This document shows positions 12,115 to 22,819 of a stretch of DNA of 64,000 nt, one piece after another. The stretch is from NCBI GenBank assembly GCA_905250115.1, contig CAJNOI010000012.1, positions 396,497 through 460,496 on the forward strand. The letters are read 5' to 3'. This DNA is from Adineta steineri (Eukaryota > Rotifera > Eurotatoria > Adinetida > Adinetidae). The notes below the pieces were generated by a model, which had not been told where the DNA came from, searched no databases, and worked only from the letters and a program-made list of their open reading frames with translations. Position numbers and translations under genes: made by a program. The number at the start of each line of letters is the position of its first letter. Positions within the stretch are counted from its first letter, which is position 1.

Positions 12115-13209
12115 ATGTCGCTCGGGCATGATACAATTCAACAAATCAACACAATAACATTAGTGTTTTTTCTCGTGATATCTTTTGTCAATTTGTTTCT
12201 GGGAATATTTGGTCTGGCATTTAATATACTGGTTTTCACTCGTCCAACTCTACGTCGTGAACCATGTTCACTCTATTTTCTCACAGCAACATGTTTTAAT
12301 TTTTTTGTTATACTAATTATAATACCAGTACGAATGATTTCAATTAGTTTTAATATAGATGTAGGTAATGTGAATACTGGAATATGTAAAATTGAATTTT
12401 TTACTTTCTACACGGTACGCGCAATATGCAGTTGGTTAATTACATTAATATGCATCGATCGATATTTACATAGTTCATCAAATGCATCTATTCGACGATT
12501 AAGTTCATTAAAAAATGCCAAATTAACAATTGGAATTATTTGTATTATTATTCCTATTTTCTATAGTCATACTTATGTTTTTTTAAACTTGAAATATGTT
12601 ATAGATCAATATGGAAATGTCGGATCTTCATGTGTGATCGAAAATAGTACTTATAGTACATTCATTGCATTGTGGCATCTAGCATTGTATTCACTTTGTC
12701 CATCATTCTTAATGCTTGTTTTCGGTAGTCTTACATTGAAACATCTTCGTCAACGTCGTCGATTACTTGCACAACCACCTGAAAATAATCAAATGCATCG
12801 ACGAGTTCACATTCATCTGTTACGAATGTTAACTGCCCAAGTTCTGATGATTATCATATGCACAGCACCATATGCTGTTTATCAACTTTATGCATCGTTC
12901 ACTGCAAGTGTACCCAAAGACTCACTTCGAGTTGCTCAATTAAATATGATATCTAGACTTACATCTGGAATATCATATTTTGCTCATTCAACTAGTTTCT
13001 ATTTATATACATTAACTGCTACTGTTTTTCGTAAGGAATCTCTGAAGATCATAAAACGATGTTGCCATCCACGTCGAAACGTTATTGCAGTGATTCACGG
13101 TGAAACATATCCATTGTCAGTTTTACAGAGAAATCAACAAAGTGCACCTAGATCCATCAGAAGTGATCAGTACGTTACACAAGTCATTCATACACCATAC
13201 ATATCATGA
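12115..13209 (+). CDS. Rhodopsin-like (class A) GPCR
   Basis: Single-exon gene of 364 aa with seven hydrophobic helices. TM1 has LAFNILVFTRP, TM3 ends CIDRYLHSS (intact DRY motif), and a basic third loop (LRQRRRLL...HRRVHIHLLRM) precedes TM6; TM7 reads SFYLYTLTATVFRKE in place of NPxxYxxxF. The C-tail has a CC pair (KRCCHPRR) suitable for palmitoylation. It is on the opposite strand to the GPCR at 8278-9246 and differs enough to be an old paralogue. Ligand unknown. Confidence 0.8.
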   Translation: MSLGHDTIQQINTITLVFFLVISFVNLFLGIFGLAFNILVFTRPTLRREPCSLYFLTATCFNFFVILIIIPVRMISISFNIDVGNVNTGICKIEFFTFYTVRAICSWLITLICIDRYLHSSSNASIRRLSSLKNAKLTIGIICIIIPIFYSHTYVFLNLKYVIDQYGNVGSSCVIENSTYSTFIALWHLALYSLCPSFLMLVFGSLTLKHLRQRRRLLAQPPENNQMHRRVHIHLLRMLTAQVLMIIICTAPYAVYQLYASFTASVPKDSLRVAQLNMISRLTSGISYFAHSTSFYLYTLTATVFRKESLKIIKRCCHPRRNVIAVIHGETYPLSVLQRNQQSAPRSIRSDQYVTQVIHTPYIS

Positions 13210-13280
13210 AAAATTTGACATTTCTTCGAATAATTAGTTGTTTATTTGTTGTTAGTCCTTATGTGTTTTATTTATATCTC

Positions 13281-13286
13281 AATAAA
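13281..13286 (+). terminator. Polyadenylation signal of GPCR gene
   Basis: AATAAA 72 bp after the GPCR stop codon and immediately before the 3' end of the convergent hydrolase copy. Confidence 0.5.
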
Positions 13287-14544
13287 ATCTTATTTCTATA
13301 TTAAAAGTTTCCTTTATTAAATAGATGCCATAAAATCTTGAATCGTATTCATTGATTCTGCACACGCTTGTGGGAACACCCCTAATAAACAAATATAATT
13401 TAATAAATAAAAACGTTCTTTTATCCGTCATACCATGTAAACTAAAAAATCCGTGAATAACACCTTTAACAAGCAATAATTTCGTTTGAACACCAACTTT
13501 TTCAAGTAATTTTTGATATTCTAAAAGATAACATTATTATTTACAAGAAAATATAGTTTTTTTCAATACCTAAGTTTCCATCTCGAAGAGCATCAAGTTC
13601 TGCTACAATGAATAAACATGGTGGCACATCTTGTAATGATGTATTATATAAAGCAGATATTCGTGGATCTTTCAAGTCTTGCGAAGTTTCAAATGCATGT
13701 TTTGTGAACCTATAGATAATCATAATATATATATATATATATTTCATTATTCAATCGCTCTTTTACCAATCCATTATTTCTGGTGTAGCATTATACATTT
13801 GATGAGTAAATTCGTTGTAAGATGGTGTTTCACGAATAACATCTAATGTTGCATAAATTAGAATCTATTGATAAAAGAGAACTGAATACAGTTGACGATG
13901 ATTAAATAAATCTATACTTGAAAATCAATGCCTTCAATTGTACGAGCGACTGACGATGCGATCATTCCGCCAGCACTATCACCAGCAACACCGATTTTAG
14001 CAGTTTCATTCACACCTATAAACAAAATGAAGAGCAAATATATATCTAAGAAGATCGACTGAATTAAAAATCTACCAAAATTTGTTTTGTTCTGTATGAT
14101 ATATTGAGTAACATCACAACAATCATCAAGCCAAATTGGATATTTATGTTCGGGTGCGAGACGATATTCTACAGAAATCCAGATTGTTTTGGTAGCACTA
14201 TATGATTATATAGGAACAACATATGGACATAAATATAATCTACTTACTCAGCTATAGTATTAACAATTGTTTGATGAGATTTTCGACTACCAATGACCCA
14301 ACCTAGTATATATGTCCGATACATTGATGAAGTTTTGTTTTACTTATCTTTTTAATCATACCTCCACCATGAAAATAAATACCCAATTTCCCTTTATTGG
14401 CATCTGTTGGTGTATAGACGGTAATCGGTATTTCTAAATATATCAGATTTTTATATAAATTTCTTCATGAATGAACTTCAGAGTGTCAGATTTCAGTCAA
14501 AATAATGAACATTGTAGCATCACGATGTTACATATGTAAATTCA

Positions 14545-14580
14545 TTTTTCGAAGTAAAATTCGACGTTTTCAGAACAGAC
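14545..14580 (+). repeat. Dispersed repeat, copy 2
   Basis: Matches 85-120 with a few substitutions. It sits in an insertion within an intron of the hydrolase pseudogene, next to a hairpin element. Confidence 0.45.
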
Positions 14581-14646
14581 AATACCGATCTTACAGAAAA
14601 ATCAATGAGAAAGTGGCAAAAGACGTGAAATCAGCGATAACTGACC

Positions 14647-14688
14647 GGCGTGGGTACGGGTTATTGCAGTGCCATACCCATCCTCTAT
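14647..14688. repeat. Telomere-like hairpin element (short)
   Basis: GGCGTGGGTACGGGTTA against TGCCATACCCATCCTC; part of an insertion in the intron of hydrolase copy 1 that is absent at the matching place in copy 2. Confidence 0.5.
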
Positions 14689-15438
14689 GAGTGACATCAT
14701 ACTCTAACAATACTGGAATCTTTACGAAACCTTTTCAAGGGTCCAATGTATCTACGGATACTTTTAGATTTTGCCATATTGATTTTCCATACAATACTTA
14801 GAAAGCGACATTCACTTACAAAGATTTATCTCAGCATTATTGAGAAATGTGATTACCATATCGCATCAAAGGAAGATCATTCCCTGATGGAATTAATATT
14901 TCAAAAGACAAGACAATTCAATTAATATTCAACATAATTCATTACGATAATATGTACATTTTTTCGAATGAGCGAAAGGAATTAAGTTTAAATGCACTTG
15001 TATTATATCACTTTAGTATATAGCTGATTGATCTTTATCGAAAAGTTCATATTTACCTGTAGAATTGGTTTTCACTGTGTTTTCTTCTAAGGTACCGGTG
15101 AATGTTCCATAGAATTTTTCATTACATACATGATGAAGATATTCTATACCTTGACGCATTGCTTCGACCTCTAAATTATGACCCGGAGGTAAAGTATTTT
15201 GTAAAGCCACTCGTAAAAATGCAGTTGTTTCATTAGTAAAACGTGGATCCCTTGAAAAAAAAATTGAATTGTTTTATATTATCAAAAAGATAACTTACAT
15301 TAACGAAATATGTTTATTAACTAAAATGTCGTACAATGAAAATACAGAACAACGAGCGCTGTAGCTGTAAGTATATATTGTACTAAAAAAAGATAAAATG
15401 TTTGCCAAGCAGAACGAATAGATATATTTAAGTCCACA

Positions 15439-15486
15439 TGGTGTGGATGTGAGTTAAGGTAAGAGAAGCGCACTCACATCTTCACC
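15439..15486. repeat. Telomere-like hairpin element at hydrolase 5' end
   Basis: TGGTGTGGATGTGAGT pairs with ACTCACATCTTCACCG. Coding similarity to hydrolase copy 2 ends where this element begins. Confidence 0.65.
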
Positions 15487-16494
15487 GCATACGATTTCTG
15501 AAAAAAAACTGAAATGCTTGTGCAGTATATTACAAGTATTTTTTCTATCTTTCTTTTTTTAATTAAATTCTGATTGACGTGTGTCTTTCACTCTGAAATG
15601 ATATGTAAGAGTTTGATAGTAATAAGAATTTCACTGAAGTACGAACAGGAGTAAAGCGAATCTTTGATGATATGTTCTGAATTAGTAAATTTAATTTGAG
15701 AAATGAAATCTTAAAATACAACTGGTAGTGTTATTTGCGAAAGTCATTTTAAATATCTATCAAAGAGTAATATCAGATCAAACACATTAATATTACATGT
15801 AATTTTAGAAATATGATGAGACTATAGAAGAGAGATAAATGTCATAAATAAAAGCAAATTGTTTATAAAATACATGCGCTCAAATTGTCGTTTCATATAT
15901 ATATTTTAATGATCACCTTTCTTATAATAGTAAACTTATTTTGAGAAGACGAGACAACGAGAATCAAGTATGAAGAGAAATAAAGAAAAAATTATTAGAA
16001 AAAAGATATACTACAGAACTAATAATGTAATAATTTCTTTATTGCAAATATGTACTTATTATGAAATGAGGAGGATGTCTGTTGAGTCACTCAAGAAAAA
16101 TCTAAATGAATAAATATTCATATCTCTCTCAACATGTTATTGAGACAAAAATAAATAAACAACATCATTCCTATTGGTCGATACAACCATCAATAAGAAT
16201 CGACAAAAACTTTGATGAAGATATTTTTTTATTTTTTAGCGTTGTGCTGGCGCCACATATTTGGACACTTTTTTAAGAGTTCTTATAGCTGAAATTTCCA
16301 CTTGAAACATTAAAAAGAAATTTTAGTCATGTTTAATTTACTAGCTCACAATAGTGGCTGTATTTAATCAATAGAATTTTATTGGTGGTAATACTAATGT
16401 CTTTTCTCCTTTTGACAAATAAAAAACTTGACGTGCACAATTACAATACATGTGGGTCGACTATATTAATAATCTTATTATTTCGACAAGGTAA
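15487..16494. other. Intergenic
   Basis: AT-rich; no feature recognised. Confidence 0.4.
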
Positions 16495-16801
16495 ATGCCT
16501 TCTGCAATTATTCTATGTGTCGTTCGTGGTAAAACAGGTCGACTTGCTCGTTCAAATCTTACACAACTTTGTACAAGTGAAAGAGAAGAAAAAGTTCGTT
16601 TACCATTACGAATTCGATATAAGAAAAAATTAAATCATTCACTCTTAAATGAACATGTACATAAATTGTGTTATAAAGTACTCGTCTACGATCAGTGCTA
16701 AGTCTGGAAGATCGAGTCAAACAAATAGATATTCGAGTTCAATATTAAGTTCTAGTTCTACTTTAACCGATGTTACCAACAATCAATCGACACCTACTTA
16801 A
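16495..16801 (+). pseudogene. Unrecognised coding remnant
   Basis: A frame rich in basic residues (REEKVRLPLRIRYKKKL) ends at 16701. An overlapping frame from about 16675 gives a Ser/Thr-rich tail (RYSSSILSSSSTLTDV) ending TAA at 16801. Together they read like the end of a protein with one frameshift or an unseen splice. The family is not recognised and no start is evident, so this is tentative. Confidence 0.25.
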
Positions 16802-16862
16802 GTCTAATCAAAAGTTCGTGCATCGATAGAAAAAATAGGAAGATAAAGAGAAAGTTTTAATT

Positions 16863-17236
16863 TTACTTCATTAAATGTTCGAAGTAGTCACCATGATTAT
16901 TTATACAAAGCTTCATTCTTTCCAACAATTTGTCAAAGATTTTTTAAACTTTTCTTCTGAAATATTTTTTACTATCTTGGAAACCGCACGAGCCAAAGAT
17001 TTTTCATCTGATTGATCAGTTAAACCGTTCTTGATATTATCGTTTAGCCAATAATCACATGGTGCAAGGTTAGGTGAATATAGTGGATGCGGCATTATAT
17101 TGATACCTTCTTCTGTTAAATAGTTAATAACATCTGAATGGCAATGGGGCCCAGCATTATCATGAAACAGTTTTATACCTTTTGCACCATTTGACCTTCT
17201 TTGTTTCCATATTTCCTTGACAACGAGCTTGAGCAT
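16863..17236 (-). mobile_element. 5'-truncated mariner transposase
   Basis: The C-terminal catalytic half of a Tc1/mariner DDE transposase: FHDNAGPHCH (second catalytic Asp), PHPLYSPNLAPCDYWLNDNI (third Asp) and SLARAVSKIV. After KFKKS the frame is off by one base; the other frame gives the usual mariner end (LLERMKLCINNHGDYFEHLM), stopping at 16863-16865. The N-terminal DNA-binding half and the first catalytic Asp are missing. The apparent ATG at 17236 is formed by the edge of a G-rich element (CCTCAAGATG on this strand), so it is not the real start. A dead fragment. Confidence 0.85.
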
Positions 17237-17375
17237 CTTGAGGGTGGGTGTAGGTGTGGGGGAGGGCGCAGCTAAGTGCGGGTGCCCGGAGGGGTGCAGA
17301 TGAATGTGGGTGCCTGGAAGGGTGTGGAGGGCAAAACAGCTGTGTTTGGGTACATGGACTGATGTGCGACATAGC
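17235..17375. repeat. GC-rich telomere-like block
   Basis: Starts with the family terminus ATCTTGAGGGTGGGTG and runs for about 140 bp as irregular GGGTG/GGGTGC/GGGTGTGG repeats, with no clear C-rich right arm. Much more GC-rich than its surroundings and a good candidate for G-quadruplex formation. It ends the mariner fragment. Confidence 0.6.
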
Positions 17376-17420
17376 CGTATATTGAAAGAATACGCCTATT
17401 CACCTATTATATTTAAATAG

Positions 17421-17570
17421 TTGGATAGTTGGAGAAGAAGTTTATTAGTCGGACCGAGTACACAATTTCTACACTATTCGGTGAGAGAAACAGGTAAAAG
17501 AGCTATTGAAAGTTTGCCAAAATATCAAGTTTCTGTGATACTAACATCGAATCCTGTCAATCAACATTGA
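17421..17570 (+). pseudogene. Short unrecognised coding remnant
   Basis: A 49-codon frame (LDSWRRSLLVGPSTQFLHYS...) that looks protein-like in composition but has no start and matches no family I know. It may belong with the remnant at 16495-16801, split by the mariner insertion. Confidence 0.2.
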
Positions 17571-17801
17571 AGGGTAATATATGTGGAGCGATTTTAGTTT
17601 CTGAAATCGAGGTATATGTTATAAATATTCATTGTAACAAACGATATGATATAGAATTCAATGAGATCTAGCTAACATTATTTATTATTTTAAAATGAAT
17701 AAATCACCATATATTGAAAGTTTTTTTTACTCTCGTATTATATAAAATTAATCAGCTCGCGATACAATTAGTGCGTGTAAGAATCATGAAAGTTTTCTTT
17801 A

Positions 17802-19519
17802 TTAAATAGATGCCATAAAATCTTGAATAGTATTAATTGATTCTGCAACCGCTTGTGGAAAAATTCCTAATAGACAAAGATAATTTAATAAAGAAAAATG
17901 TTTTTTTTTCCGTCTTACCAGGTAAACTAAAATACCCATGAATAACACCTTTTACAACTAATAGTTTCGTTTGAACACCGGCTTTTTCAAGTAGTTTTTG
18001 ATATTCTAAAAGATAACATTAGAATTCATAGGAAAATATAATTTTCTATACCTAAGCTTCCATCTCGAAGAGCATCAAGTTCTGCTACAATGAATAGACA
18101 TGGCGGTACATCTTGCAATGATGTATTATGTAAAGCAGATATTCGTGGATCTTTCAAGTCTTGCGAAGTTTCAAATGCATGTTCTTTAAGCCTATAAATA
18201 ATCAGGATAATATATATTATTATTCAATCGTTCTTTTACCAATCCATTAATTCAGGTGTAAGAACATACATTTGATGAGTAAATTCATTATAAGATGGTG
18301 TTTCACGAGTAATATCTAATCCTGCATAAATTAGAATCTATTGATAAAAGAGAATTGAATACAGTTGACGATGATTAAATAAATCTATACTTGAAAATCA
18401 ATGCCTTCAATTGTACGAGCGACTGACGATGCGATCATTCCGCCAGCACTATCACCAGCAACACCGATTTTAGCAGTTTCATTCACACCTATAAACAAAA
18501 TGAAGAGCAGATAGATATATATATTTAAGAAAATCGATGGAATTAAAAATCTACCAAAATTTGTTTTGTTCTGTATGATATATTGAGTAACATCACAACA
18601 ATCATCAAGCCAAACTGGATATTTATGTTCGGGTGCGAGACGATATTCTACAGAAATCCAAATTGTTTTTGTAGCACTGTATGGTTAGATAGGAACAACA
18701 TATAGAGATCAATATAATTTACTTACTCAGCAATGGTATTAACAATTGTTTGATGAGATTTTCGACTGCCAATGACCCAACCTAGTGTATATGTCCGATA
18801 CATTGATGAAATTTTCTTTTATTTATCTTTTTAATCATACCTCCACCATGAAAATAAACACCCAATTTCTCTTTATTAGCATCTATTGGCGTATAGACAG
18901 TAATCGGTATTTCTAAATATATCAGATTTTTATATAAATTTATTGATGAATGAACTTCAAACTGTCAGATTTTAGTCAAAATAATGATTAATTATAGAAT
19001 TAACCTATAATGAACATGATGGTATCACAATGTTATATATATATATATCCACCCTTTATTAGTGACATCACACTCGAACAATATTGGAGTGTTTACAAGA
19101 CCAAAAAGTTCATATTCACCTGTAGAATTGGTTTTCACTATGTTTTCTTCTAGAGTACCTTTGAACGTTCCATAGAATTTTTCATTAGATGCATGATGAA
19201 GATACTCGATCCCTTGACGCATTGTTTTCACCTCTAAACTATTACCCTGAGATGAAGCATTTCGCGAAGCCAGTTGTAAAAATGCAATTGTTTCATCAGT
19301 AAAACGTGGATCCCTTGAAAAAGAAACTGAATCGTTTTATATTATTAATAAGAAAAAGATTACATTAACGAAATGTGTTTATTAACCAAAATGTTGCTCG
19401 ATGAAAATATAAAACAACGAGCGCTGTCGCTGCAGGTATATATTGTGCTAAAAAAAAAGATAAAATATTTGCCAAAAAGAACGAATAGATATATTTAAAT
19501 CCACGTGGTTTCTTATCAT
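17802..19519 (-). CDS. Arylacetamide-deacetylase-like hydrolase, copy 2
   Basis: Same multi-exon layout as the copy at 13317-15437 and about 90% alike by eye. It has an ATG (19517-19519), an N-terminal hydrophobic anchor (QYIPAATALVVLYF), HGGG oxyanion, VEYRLAPEHKYP, nucleophile GDSAGG, AELDALRDG and KGVIHGYF for the Asp/His of the triad, and a stop at 17802-17804. Family members are membrane-anchored ER esterases or deacetylases acting on lipophilic esters. Downstream exons join in frame, but the anchor exon and the exon starting MDPRFT are out of frame by one base (near 19380), as in copy 1. Unless an unusual splice rescues it, the anchor would be lost. This may therefore be a pseudogene or start downstream. 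Confidence 0.65.
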
Positions 19520-20139
19520 TTACGAACCGTTATAAACACACGCACTCGAAGAAAAAGACAAGAATTTGATTGACTCATGAAGCACAGAAGTGATATTTCT
19601 TCTTTAGCAGACTTTCGTCATTAGAGAAATCTGTTACATTTAATATTCCGTAGAAACGAAAGGAAAAAGAATATGACGATATATGAAGAGTCCAATAACG
19701 ATGTCACTACATTAATATATAAATAATGTATTTTCTAAATTCAGTTCATAATCGTCTTATTACATCGTATATCATTTGATATCGTTCCTTGTTTGAATAG
19801 TATGTAGCATATTAGGTGACGTTAGAAGCCAATTCTTGAGGATGAGTGTAGGCGTGCGTGTGGGTGTTTCTCCTTCTCTGTCATCCTCGCCCACACATCC
19901 TCATCCACACTCACACACCCGCCCACCCTTAAAAAAGAAAGTCTACAACTTTCTATGGCCTTTTGTGTATCTATGGAACTGACATTTATGCACAAAAGTA
20001 ACCAGAATTCTGTTGATTTGCTGATTCTATGGGTCTCTTTTCACGTGTTTCGAATGTTTACAGTCATTAGATCCTAGGAGAGAATTCTATCGAAAAACCA
20101 TGCTAAACACGATTTATTTATATTGTAGAAGAATCAATC
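19520..20139. other. Intergenic between divergent genes
   Basis: AT-rich apart from the large hairpin at 19832-19930. It should contain promoters for the hydrolase (-) and ART (+) genes; none is distinctive. Confidence 0.4.
19832..19930. repeat. Telomere-like hairpin element (long)
   Basis: One of the largest copies: ATTCTTGAGGATGAGTGTAG and GTGCGTGTGGGTGT on the left; CCTCGCCCACACATCC and CACACACCCGCCCACCC on the right. Confidence 0.75.
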
Positions 20140-21698
20140 ATGGCTGATAATAATCATAGTTTCACTGAACACCAATGGAAACCAAATACATGTCTGGAAT
20201 GTTCTCGATCAAAAGAGCAGCATCAACAAAGAGAAACTTCTAACGTTATTAGTTCAGAAAGTAACTTATCAGGTACGTTTCTTTGCTACAGTGTAGGGTA
20301 TGGGTGTGAAAATAATCTTTTACCAAATCGACACTCATAACTACATCAAGACCCACACCGTCACACCATTTCGACGAAACTCTCTTTCCTTTTTTAGATC
20401 AGTTAGAACGTGGTAAGCAGGACTTCATAGCAAATACCGTGGTTGATACTATTTCATTTTCACCCGACAGCAAATCAGTAAAAGAGAAAGTAGCTCACTT
20501 CGAAGCACTGCTAGCAAAACAAGCAAGATCGAAGTCCTACTATGAAAGATTCCCGGATATTCTCAATGTAACAAATGAGACAGGATTGGAAATTAAACAA
20601 GCTAAAGAATTCACAACATCGATATTACAAAACTTGCCCTCAGGAAACGTGCAGGACAGTAGTACTATGTGTCATATTATAAACAATTTGCTTGGAAATA
20701 AAGATCAGCAATGCTTGTTTTATAATTCTTCGATTGGTATAAACCTTCATGATGCATCTGCAAATTTAGCTGATCTTAACTCAGAAGACAAACCATTTAT
20801 ATTAAAATTACATAGTAGCAAAGGATTAGGAAAAGACAATGTTGAAAACGAACCAGATGACTTAAGTCTTGCTCAACAATTAAATGATGTGATTCAGCAA
20901 AAGCAATTCCATCCAGTTATCGAAGACATATGTGAACGATTAGCAAAAGCCCATAAGGTTGATAAAAAAGATATCAAAATTATAAGTGTGTATGAAGGAA
21001 CCTTCAATGTGGTTTATACTATACCAAATTTGAAATCTGTCGATAACCAATCGCTGTTACAGGTTGAGAAAAACTTGAAGAATGAGTTTAATGAATTTCG
21101 AAGTATAAAAATTCATCCATTATTATCATGTCGTCCCTCATTTGATATATCATACTTTGATGAGCGTGGTAATAAAACTTTTCCTAATGATTCAGATACT
21201 TACGAAATTGGACCACCTGAACGTACCATGCCGTACATCCAACCTGCTGGATGGACAAGATATGGATTGAGAGTGTTGGGCAAATATAAAGATGGTGATA
21301 CTTGGCTAGATCCATTTCTACATTCTGAAAATTGGTATAGAGCGTTTCATGGAACTAAAAACGCAACAGCTGAAAACTTTGGCACATCTGGTGGATATAT
21401 TAACGCATACAATGTATCTGTCGATGCTATGTTAAATATTTATCGCAATGGATTCGAAAAGGCAAGGACTGCTGCATATGGACCTGGTGTCTATTGCTCT
21501 CCAGATCCCCAGTGGCTCGAGAACAGCTATGGTGCCACTGTGGAAATGGACACTGAGCAGGGAAAGAAAAAGTATAAATGTATGTTGCAAGTAGCTGCAA
21601 ATCCCGACGGTGTCAAGTTCACTTCTGACAGTAAGATTTGGGTTGTATCAAATCCTGAAGATATTCGACCATACGGTATACTTATCAAAGAAGCATGA
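20140..21698 (+). CDS. PARP-like ADP-ribosyltransferase-domain protein
   Basis: Exons 20140-20272 and 20398-21698 join to 477 aa; the 125 bp intron contains a hairpin element. The N-terminus has a small possible metal site (NTCLECSRSKEQHQ). A long hydrophilic middle is unrecognised. The C-terminal 150 residues form a PARP-like ART: FHGT (His of the triad), IYRNGFEKAR, then AYGPGVYCSPDP (Tyr position), and a final IWVVSNPEDIRPYGILIKEA. Similar C-terminal domains are frequent in bdelloid proteins and would transfer ADP-ribose from NAD+. Target unknown; no signal peptide. The second PARP-like gene in the window is at 1405-2787, and the two share little outside the motifs. Confidence 0.7.
20291..20370. 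repeat. Telomere-like hairpin element inside an intron
   Basis: GTAGGGTATGGGTGTG on the left and AGACCCACACCGTCACACC on the right, wholly within the 125 bp intron of the ART gene and making up most of it. Confidence 0.7.
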
Positions 21699-21815
21699 TA
21701 TTGCGTTATCATCAAGATTAATTTTTAAAATTTTTTATTTTCTTTTTCAATTAAAATCACGATAATTTATACAAGAACTTCGTAACATAATGTTTAATTC
21801 TATACATTCAATTTC

Positions 21816-21886
21816 AGGTGTGGGTGAGAATATGCGCAGAGTGTTTGATAAGTATGATATATAATCATCCTCACTCACATCTTCAG
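21816..21886. repeat. Telomere-like hairpin element
   Basis: CAGGTGTGGGTGAGAATATG pairs with ATCCTCACTCACATCTTC. Confidence 0.65.
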
Positions 21887-22097
21887 AAATTTTCAGCCAT
21901 TTATAGTCAACTTTAATCGATTATCATTGAATATAATCTGTTACAGGTCCGATTTCAGTCAATATCAACAAAAACATTGATTTTAATCTAGTTTTCCGTT
22001 ATTTTTACTTGCATGATTAAGTGTCAGTTGATATTGTATATCTCGAAGGGTGACATATCTGTGAAAATTTGATCTAGTTTAGTATTCTCTATTTGTT

Positions 22098-22129
22098 GAG
22101 TCGAGGAGTCCGAAAAACGGACGAGAAGA
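22098..22129 (+). ncRNA. Possible degenerate hammerhead-like stem-loop
   Basis: TCGAGGA is followed by a perfect GTCCG/CGGAC stem with an A-rich loop and then GAGA. This order resembles hammerhead core 1 (CUGANGA), stem II and core 2 (GAAA), but both core boxes carry substitutions and stems I and III were not established. Probably inactive or chance. Confidence 0.15.
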
Positions 22130-22819
22130 TTAAATTTGACAAGTTAAACTTGCGAAAAACCCATTTTATTGCCGTTAGGATTAAAACCGATAAGAAACCA
22201 GTAATTTATTAGCAAAATATCGGCCTATTTCGTCTATAATTAAAAATAATCGTGGTTTTTGCATCAATATTTTCCACTGGGTTAGATGTCTTCTACGCAT
22301 CTCTGAAGATACTATATTAAAAAACTATTATTATTATGCACACAGTACAGATGTTCTATTAAATTAAATGCTCTCTCTATGCGTTATCTAAAACATATAA
22401 CAAACTTTTTTTTTATGATTTTTGTTTTATAAAGATAATATAAAAATCAGCAAGAATAAATTTCAGAGGATGAAAGCTTCCGTTACAAAACAAGATCATA
22501 CAGAATATTCCCATCTGCCATTTTATTGCAGAAGTCAATTCTGTCGACAAACAGAACGAAGAGATGGAATTAAATTTAAAAAAACGGACAGATGGAAATA
22601 TTCATGGGACACAGTTCATAAAAAAAGAAAAACGTTTTATTTTCTTAACAATATGCTCCATTAAAAATTCAGTTTTCAACAAAAACAATGTTATTCCCAT
22701 TGTAATTTCTCAGATATCGTTTCTTTTTTTTTCTAGAATACAATTAACTATTATTCTTCTTAATTGGTTTCTTTTTCTGACAATCCATATTGAACTCGAG
22801 TTATCAGATTATTAGCACA

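Larger units (their letters stand above)
13317..15437 (-). pseudogene. Arylacetamide-deacetylase-like hydrolase, copy 1 (decayed)
   Basis: An alpha/beta hydrolase of the HSL/AADAC type spread over about nine short exons. Visible motifs are the oxyanion HGGG (YFHGGG), ISVEYRLAPEHKYP, the nucleophile motif GDSAGG, the acid region AELDALRDG and the His region KGVIHGFF; the stop is at 13317-13319. The 5' exon encodes a membrane anchor but carries TAG (15321-15323) where copy 2 has Trp. It shares a one-base deletion with copy 2 near 15315, and its start codon is gone because a hairpin element begins at the position of codon 5. The largest intron has two insertions absent from copy 2 (about 14535-14680 and 14741-15040). 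It hydrolyses esters in intact relatives; this copy is probably dead. Confidence 0.75.
21699..22819. other. Intergenic with hairpin and possible ribozyme relic
   Basis: No supportable gene. Overlapping open frames at 22422-22815 are Lys/Phe-rich products of AT-rich DNA. Contains the hairpin at 21816-21886 and a short stem-loop near 22098-22129. Confidence 0.4.
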
